From positions 71,658 through 135,657 of the forward strand of contig CAVQSZ010000027.1 in assembly GCA_963716115.1 (NCBI GenBank): a DNA stretch of 64,000 nucleotides. The letters run 5' to 3'. The notes below the pieces were generated by a model. That model worked only from the letters and a program-made list of their open reading frames with translations. It ran no database searches and had not been told where the DNA came from. This DNA is from AP-15 sp963716115 (GTDB taxonomy: Bacteria > Pseudomonadota > Alphaproteobacteria > ATCC43930 > CGMCC-115725). Shown here piece after piece: positions 58,909-64,000 of this stretch (position 1 is the first letter of the stretch; each line of letters begins with the position of its first letter). The position numbers were made by a program, and so were the translations under genes.

Positions 58909-60355
58909 GTGGCGCAACAGGACGCGCTCCGGCTGGAGCTGGACGACATCCAAGCGGATCTGTTGATCGGCATGCAAAAGAATGCCGAGCTGTTCATCTT
59001 CTTCAAGATTACCGATCCCGTTCGGTTCAAAGCCGAGGACGAAGCAATATTTGGCTGGTCAAGTGACGACTGCTCGAATTGCGCAGGAGCGCGAGCGGCG
59101 CGTCCACGAGCGCCGGCGCCAGGACGAAACAATCTCCGAACTATGGTCCGGGCTGAATGTCGGGTTCACCAATAACGGGCTGGCGCAGCTGCTGGGCCGA
59201 GGCCGACCGCGCCTCGATGCCGCCTTCGAGCGCGGCGCCGGTGAACCGGAGACGATCGCGGCGCTCAATGACCCGCCGGCGTCGAAATGGCTGCGCGGCT
59301 TTCTGTCCGACCGGATCGACGGCGTCTTTCTGATTTCCGGCCCTGACCCGTCCTTTGCGGCCTATCACGGCAACGCGCTGCGCGAACGTTTCGGATCCGC
59401 GATCAAGGTCGTCCATTCCGAAATCGGCAATGTTCGGCCGGGGCGAAACCGCGGCCGCGAGCATTTCGGCTTTCTCGACGGCGTTTCGCAGCCGGGCGTG
59501 CGCGGGGTGAGCCGTGCCTACCGACCCGATCAAGGGCTGCGGGGGCAGGACCTGCTGTGGCCCGGCGAGTTCGTGTTCGGCTATCCGGGGCAGCATCCGG
59601 ACGACCCGGTCAAGGAGGGGCCGCCGCCGGAGATGGCGGCGCCGTGGATGCGCAACGGCTCCTACATGGTGTTCCGGCGCCTGGAGCAGAAAGTACCCGA
59701 GTTCCGTCGGTTCGTCGCCGAGCAGGCGGCGCGCCTCGGGATCGACCGGGAATTGCTGGCGGCGCGGATGGTCGGCCGGTGGAAGAGCGGCGCGCCCTTG
59801 GAGCTGGCGCCGTTGCGCGACGATCCGCGACTCGGCGCCGACGCCGGCCGCAACAACGATTTCGAGTTCGGCGGCGATCCCGACCAGCGCAAATGCCCGT
59901 ACGCGGCGCATATCCGCAAGGTCTATCCGCGCGACGACATCGCCGAGGCCGAGGCGCAGCGGCATCGCATCATCCGCGCCGGGATCCCGTTCGGTCCGGA
60001 GATCGAGCCGGGCGAGACCAAGACCCGGCGCAGCCGGGGGTTGATGTTCGTCTGCTACCAGACCTCGATCGAGCGGCAGTTCGAGTTCATTCAAAAGAAT
60101 TACGCCGACTGCCCCGGCTTTGTCGGCGGCAAGCGCCGTCCGAACAGCTTCGCCGCAGTGACGCCGGGATACGACCCGATCATCGGTCAGGCGCCCGATG
60201 GCGGCGCCCGCACGATGGACGAGCCCTATCCGAACTACCCTTCCGGCAGCCGCCGCACCACCCTCGAAATGCCCCAGCAGTTCGTCGTGCTGACCGCGGC
60301 GGCCTATTTTTTCATGCCGTCGCTCAGCGCGCTGCGCACGGTGCTGACGCGATAA
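58909..60355 (+). CDS. DyP-type heme peroxidase, one frameshift
   Basis: About 481 residues. The distal Asp motif of DyP enzymes is HFGFLDGVSQPG near 59470. The proximal heme His is in KCPYAAHIRKVYPRDD near 59900, followed by a distal Arg region RRSRGLMFVCYQTSIERQF near 60035. The N-terminus RLELDDIQADLLIGMQKN and the length place it with the longer, fungal-like DyPs rather than the compact EfeB type. No Tat or Sec signal is visible, so it is probably cytoplasmic. These enzymes use hydrogen peroxide to oxidise dyes, phenols or lignin-like compounds. The GTG at 58909 follows GAGGAC. One extra A near 59043 shifts the frame. Confidence 0.88.
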
Positions 60356-60394
60356 CGCTCAATCCCAGCCAGCCGGTGCGTCTGCGCCTTATTC

Positions 60395-60538
60395 GTCATG
60401 CCCGTGCTTGTCACGGGCATCCACGCCTTCCGGCGCGCGTCTGGCGTCCGCGGCTGCGAAGTCCGTGGATGGCCGGAACAAGTCCGGCCATGACGATCTT
60501 TGGTTGCCGGGTCAAAGCCCGGCCATGACGAAATCCGG
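60395..60538. repeat. Interspersed palindromic repeats between DyP and GST genes
   Basis: Three adjacent stems of the CCCGTGCTTGTCACGGG and GGCCGGAACAAGTCCGGCC type, relatives of those near 3650 and 30675. They lie between the convergent DyP and GST genes and may form hairpins that end transcription from either side. Confidence 0.6.
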
Positions 60539-61232
60539 CTATTCGGCGGCGGCGCGGGCCGGGGCGACAAAGCGCGACACCCATTTGTTGCGGCGCCGCA
60601 AGCCTTCGCGGTACATCGCCTCGAACTCGGCCTCGGGGAAGGAATGCGTCGAGGCGCGGGCCATCAGCGCTTCGCCCCAGGCCTTCAGGCGCGGGTACGT
60701 TTTCGATATGGCCGAGCTTCTTCACCCGGTCGAGAAAGAAATAGCGCTGCAGAAACGGCGCATAGGCGGCGTCGACCAGCGAATATTTCGCACCGTTGAA
60801 GAACGGGCCGCCGCCCTGCTTTTCGAGCGCCTTTTCCAGCCGCTCGAACGGCCCCGGGATCCCCTCGGCCGCTTTGTTGTAATCGGCCTCGGTGTCGGCA
60901 TAGGCGGTCGCGGTCACCGTGCCGGCGAAGGTCGGGACGTAATCGGTCCAGGCGCGGTTGAGCGCGCGCTCGATCGGGTCCGCCGGATGCAGCCGGGGTG
61001 CGATCGTCTCGTCGAGATACTCGTTGATCGCGTTCGACTCGAACAGCGACAGCTTGTCGTCGATGCGCAGCACCGGCACCTTCTTGTGCGGCGAGATCGC
61101 CAGAAACCAGTCGGGCCGGTTGTCGGGCTCGATGTGGCGCATCTCGAACTCGGTGTTTTTTTCGCGCAGCACGATCGCCGAGCGCTGCACCCAGGGGCAG
61201 GTCTTGAAGCTGACCAGCATATATTTCGCCAT
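60539..61232 (-). CDS. Glutathione S-transferase family protein, one frameshift
   Basis: About 230 residues when repaired. The thioredoxin-like N-terminal domain reads MLVSFKTCPWVQRSAIVL with Cys-Pro as the catalytic start, then KVPVLRIDDKLSLFESNAINEYLDE near residue 55. The all-helical C-terminal domain follows. The CPWxQR active site is like omega/beta-class or plant-DHAR-like GSTs that use Cys for thiol transfer. An extra G near 60697 (GAAAAC-G-TACCCG) shifts the frame; the true end is YPRLKAWGEALMARA and on to the TAG at 60539. The ATG at 61232 follows GGAGGCCGCG. Confidence 0.87.
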
Positions 61233-61355
61233 CGCGGCCTCCGTTGGGTTGTTCGATGACGGCATGATGGCACGCCCACGCGGCGCCGGTTAAGCACAAA
61301 CCGTCCTTTGGAGATTCGGCAGATATCACGTTCCAAATATGGTAATGAAATCGGC

Positions 61356-61610
61356 ATGGAATCGACGATCGACCGAAGGGGCCGGGCGACGATTCCGAAA
61401 CCCGTTCGCGAGCAGCTTGGTCTCAAGCCCGGCGACCGGGTGAAGTTCTTCGTGCATCCGGGCGGCAGCGTGGTTCTGCTGCCGACGCGGCCGGTATCGA
61501 CGCTGCGCGGTATTGTCGAGGGCGGACAGGGGCCGGTCACGGTTGAGGAAATGGAGAAAGCAACCGTGGAAGGCGCGATCAACGGGGCCGTCGATCGCCA
61601 GCGGCGATGA
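61356..61610 (+). CDS. AbrB/MazE-family antitoxin-like DNA-binding protein
   Basis: 84 residues with the SpoVT/AbrB swapped-hairpin domain: STIDRRGRATIPKPVREQLG, then KPGDRVKFFV. The C-terminal tail, after TLRGIVEGGQGPVTVEEME, is the part that would bind a toxin, usually VapC with a PIN domain in this family. No toxin gene follows; bases 61611-61739 are open only in short frames. So it is either an orphan antitoxin or a stand-alone regulator. The ribosome site is weak. Confidence 0.75.
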   Translation: MESTIDRRGRATIPKPVREQLGLKPGDRVKFFVHPGGSVVLLPTRPVSTLRGIVEGGQGPVTVEEMEKATVEGAINGAVDRQRR

Positions 61611-61947
61611 TCGGCCTTGATATCGTCACACCGACGAAGGCCGGCGCCCATCCCCAACATGGATCCCCGCCTGCGAGCGTGTGAAGGAATAGAAATTTCA
61701 GCTGGACGAGCACCCTGCGTCCCCCGCTTCCGCCGGGGCAGGCTCTTCGAGACGGCCGCTCCGCAGCCTCCTCAGGATGAGAGAATTTCCTAATGATATC
61801 AAAGGTATACCTCATCCTGAGGAGCGCCCAGAGGGCGCGTCTCGAAGGACGCACGGCCCGTTATGCAACCGTTCACGTCGATTCTTTCCCATCCTCCTGC
61901 GCCGGGATGACAACAATAGATGCAGGCGTAATGGTTCGGAACGCCGG
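61611..61947. repeat. Gene-free region with a CTCATCCTGAGGAGC-type repeat
   Basis: Bases 61740-61860 contain CTTCGAGACGGCC and CCTCAGGATGAG facing CTCATCCTGAGGAGC and CGTCTCGAAGG, an inverted pair that folds into a long hairpin. It is another interspersed repeat type common in alphaproteobacteria. No VapC-like gene is present after the AbrB gene. Confidence 0.6.
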
Positions 61948-62616
61948 CTAATTCGCGGCGAAGCAATAGAAGAGGCCGTCGCCGCCGGTGCTCCTGAGGT
62001 CGGCCTGGCTGCAGCCGCCGTCCGGCCCGCGCGAGGGGTGCGAGGAGTTCCACGATTTCGAGGCCGCATCGTCGCGCAGGCCCTGCCGGTCGATATGACC
62101 GAGCATCGCCGACCCTTGCGCGCTGCTGGTCCAGTTGTGGCAGGTGCGGTCCTCGCCCGGCGCAAAGGCCTTGCCGTCGGCCTGCGAGCCGGTCAGCGCA
62201 TCGTGCCGGTTGGGCGTATCCCCGCGACCGTTGACCATGTCGCCCTTTTCGGTCAGCGAGGTCTGCTTCGAGAGGTTGTTGTCGCCGTGCAGCTGATCGA
62301 GATCCTTGGCGACGACGACCCCCTTCGCATTCTGCCAGGGGCCATTGCCGATCCGGTCGCGAGCGTTGACGGCGGGCTTGCCGTCGGCCGCCTGCGTGCT
62401 CAGGTAGGCGCGCCAGGCATGGCCGCCGGCGCCCGCCGCCTGCGCCAGCTCCTGGCAGCGCCGGTCGGCCCCCTCCAGCCCGCCGAGGTCGGCGCCCTTG
62501 CCGAGGCCGGCGCTGGTCACGAAGAAGGTCATGCCCGCCTGCTGCGCCATGGCGCCGCCGCCCAGCGCCAGCAGCGTCGAGAGCGCCGCCGCGCCCACAA
62601 TGGTCCTCGGTTTCAT
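61948..62616 (-). CDS. Secreted hypothetical protein of a lectin-like family
   Basis: 222 residues. A signal peptide (MKPRTIVGAAALSTLLALGG, cleavage near AMA-QQ) directs export. The mature protein begins MTFFVTSAGLGKGADLGGLE, continues with RCQELAQAAGAGGHAWRAYL and DRIGNGPWQNAKGVVVA, and ends with CSQADLRSTGGDGLFYCFAA; the paired cysteines suggest disulfides. The layout resembles proteins annotated as lectin or collagen-endostatin-like in alphaproteobacteria. No enzyme motif is seen. The ATG at 62616 follows GGGGAGAAACGCG. It lies 17 bases downstream of the VOC gene on the same strand. Confidence 0.7.
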   Translation of the reverse strand: MKPRTIVGAAALSTLLALGGGAMAQQAGMTFFVTSAGLGKGADLGGLEGADRRCQELAQAAGAGGHAWRAYLSTQAADGKPAVNARDRIGNGPWQNAKGVVVAKDLDQLHGDNNLSKQTSLTEKGDMVNGRGDTPNRHDALTGSQADGKAFAPGEDRTCHNWTSSAQGSAMLGHIDRQGLRDDAASKSWNSSHPSRGPDGGCSQADLRSTGGDGLFYCFAAN

Positions 62617-62633
62617 CGCGTTTCTCCCCTGCG

Positions 62634-63032
62634 TTACCGAAACCACTGCCGCAGCTCGATGTGGTTGCCGCCGGGGTCGCGGATCTCGGCCCGCGCATAG
62701 GTTTCGCGCACCAGCGGCCCCCACACGATATCGACGCCCTTCGCCTTCAGATATTCCGCCGCCTCGCCCATGTCGTCGACCTCGAGCGCGATCATGCGGT
62801 AGCCGAGATGCTCGCTCGCCGGCACGGGGTCGACCGCCGCGCCGTTGTACGAAATCAGCTCGACGGTCGTGCCGCCGAGGTCGAGATAGACGAGGTCGAT
62901 CGGCGTCCCGAGCCCCGAACGCTCGACGCGGTCGCGCATCTTGACGCGGAAGCCCAGCACGTCGGTGTAGAAGGCTTCGGTCCGGGCCGGCTCGTCGGTG
63001 ACGATCTCGACATGGTCGATACGCTTGAACAT
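62634..63032 (-). CDS. VOC-family (glyoxalase/dioxygenase fold) protein
   Basis: 132-residue single vicinal-oxygen-chelate domain made of two beta-alpha-beta3 units: MFKRIDHVEIVTDEPART ... YTDVLGF, then MIALEVDDMGEAAEYLKAKG and RDPGGNHIELRQW. The metal-binding His near residue 7 and the Glu in HIELRQ are in place. The reaction is not readable; it may be a methylmalonyl-CoA epimerase-like or lactoylglutathione lyase-like enzyme. The ATG at 63032 follows AGGAGCAGCCG. It is divergent from the SDR gene. Confidence 0.85.
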   Translation of the reverse strand: MFKRIDHVEIVTDEPARTEAFYTDVLGFRVKMRDRVERSGLGTPIDLVYLDLGGTTVELISYNGAAVDPVPASEHLGYRMIALEVDDMGEAAEYLKAKGVDIVWGPLVRETYARAEIRDPGGNHIELRQWFR

Positions 63033-63084
63033 CGGCTGCTCCTGCGCTTTTGTTGGCTCACGCTGCGGCACAAGGAACCACATC

Positions 63085-63924
63085 ATGAGCGAAACCCAAA
63101 GAACGGCGATCGTGACCGGCGCCGCCGGCGGCATCGGCCGGGTCATGACCCAGAGCCTGCTGGCGGCCGGCGTCCGGGTCGCCGGGGTCGACCGCGACGA
63201 GGGGCCGCTGGCGACGCTCGCCGCGACCGCCCGCGAGCAGGGCAGGGCGGAGGATCTGCTGACGGTCCGGGCCGATCTCGCTGCCGACGGCGCCATCGGC
63301 GAAATCGTCGCCGCGGCCCGCGCCCGGTTCGGCGCGATCGACATCCTGGTCAACAACGCCGGCATCGGCCCGGGCTCGATCCGCCCCGACAGCTGGCAGC
63401 GCCCGTTGAAATTCTGGGAGATCACCTCCGACCAGTGGCGCCGCTTCGTCGCCGTCCACACCACCGCGCCCCTCGCGCTGACCAACGCGGTCGTGCACGA
63501 GATGGTCGGGCGCGGCTGGGGCCGCATCGTCAACGTCACGACCAGCCTCGGCACGATGCTCAACGCCGGCTCGCCGACCTACGGTCCGTCCAAGGCGGCG
63601 CTCGAAGCGATGAGCGCGATCATGGCCAAGGACCTCGCCGACACCGGGGTCACCGTCAACGTCCTGGTGCCGGGCGGGGTCACCGACACGCCGATGATCT
63701 CCGACGAGGCCGGCTTCGAGCGCGCCCGGATGATCCGGCCGGAGGTCATGGCGCCGCCGCTCTTGTGGCTCGTCTCCGACGCCGCCGCGGCGGTGACCGG
63801 CAGGCGGTTTCTCGGCATCCGCTGGGACCCGGCGCTGCCGCCCGAGGAAGCCGCCGCAAAGGCCGGGGCGCCGGTCGCCTGGACCGACATCGCGACGATG
63901 CCGATCACGCCGGGGCGGGCGTAA
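63085..63924 (+). CDS. SDR-family oxidoreductase
   Basis: 279-residue classical short-chain dehydrogenase. The cofactor motif is VTGAAGGIGRVM near residue 10, then ILVNNAGIGPG near 90, the active site TTSLGTMLNAGSPTYGPSK near 150 with Ser, Tyr and Lys, and VLVPGGVTDTPM near 192. A short C-terminal extension is Pro/Ala-rich. It resembles 3-oxoacyl-ACP reductase-like enzymes; the substrate is unknown. The ATG at 63085 follows AAGGAACCACATC. Bases 63925-64000 after it hold no recognisable feature. Confidence 0.88.
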   Translation: MSETQRTAIVTGAAGGIGRVMTQSLLAAGVRVAGVDRDEGPLATLAATAREQGRAEDLLTVRADLAADGAIGEIVAAARARFGAIDILVNNAGIGPGSIRPDSWQRPLKFWEITSDQWRRFVAVHTTAPLALTNAVVHEMVGRGWGRIVNVTTSLGTMLNAGSPTYGPSKAALEAMSAIMAKDLADTGVTVNVLVPGGVTDTPMISDEAGFERARMIRPEVMAPPLLWLVSDAAAAVTGRRFLGIRWDPALPPEEAAAKAGAPVAWTDIATMPITPGRA

Positions 63925-64000
63925 CACTCCGTCGCATCAAGCTTTCATGTTGTCCGGGAAAGTTAGGCGACAGCGATCGGGCGCAACGACCAATCGTCTT

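Noticed and set aside
58467..60355. Encapsulin-DyP nanocompartment
   Set aside because: The 113-residue neighbour is far too short for an encapsulin shell, and the DyP C-terminus shows no clear cargo-loading peptide.

Overview
The window is GC-rich DNA (roughly 70%) from an alphaproteobacterium. The evidence is the uvrC-pgsA-molybdopterin gene order, a multi-GAF histidine kinase, several class III adenylyl cyclases carrying TolB-like and TPR regions, a phasin with a probable PhaR operator, an AAA-less second FtsH locus, and families of short GC-rich interspersed repeats like those of Rhizobiales/Rhodospirillales genomes. I cannot place it to genus. I saw no rRNA, tRNA, CRISPR array or transposase gene.

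Layout. 1-3421: multi-GAF sensor histidine kinase cut by the left edge. 4262-10420: F420/flavin oxidoreductase, then the minus-strand run uvrC-pgsA-mobB-moeA-moaD-moaE. 10778-13772: pteridine-reductase-like SDR and uvrB. 13831-14936: a lower-GC patch with HicA and HNH remnants. 14937-16984: phosphonopyruvate hydrolase-like enzyme with an MFS transporter. 17200-20888: two tandem class III cyclases. 21134-22960: PEP-CTERM exported protein and a sterol desaturase-like hydroxylase. 23351-30147: MlaC-like protein, FtsH, MmgE/PrpD and a secreted sugar-dehydrogenase-like propeller, bounded by long inverted repeats. 31093-41519: acyl-CoA ligase, YqjI-like PadR repressor, AsmA-like protein, glnE, bcp, ferritin-like protein and two small genes. 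41662-48861: FNR-type regulator with pyrC, LLM monooxygenase, HAD phosphatase, ubiK, ybjN-like, proC, TetR, phasin. 49025-53649: CapD-like sugar epimerase, then DNA ligase plus exonuclease. 53680-60355: Crp, a zinc-ribbon adenylyl cyclase/ATPase, and a DyP peroxidase with an unknown partner. 60539-63924: GST, AbrB antitoxin, secreted protein, glyoxalase-fold protein, SDR.

The most interesting system is cAMP signalling. Crp at 53680-54378 keeps the cAMP-binding and TGTGA-reading residues. Three perfect TGTGA-N6-TCACA sites lie upstream of the second tandem cyclase (19041), the Crp-adjacent cyclase (54625) and the DyP gene pair (58365). The tandem cyclases have complementary catalytic losses: the first keeps both metal aspartates but lacks the purine-binding Lys and Asp and the transition-state Asn; the second lacks the first metal aspartate but keeps Lys, Asp, Asn and Arg. 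This is the C1/C2 division of labour of mammalian adenylyl cyclase, so the two may work as an obligate heterodimer.

Many otherwise good genes (histidine kinase, uvrC, second cyclase, glnE, LLM monooxygenase, TetR, ligase, third cyclase, DyP, GST) are broken by frameshifts. Nearly all read as one extra base, which points to base-insertion errors in the assembly rather than real gene decay.
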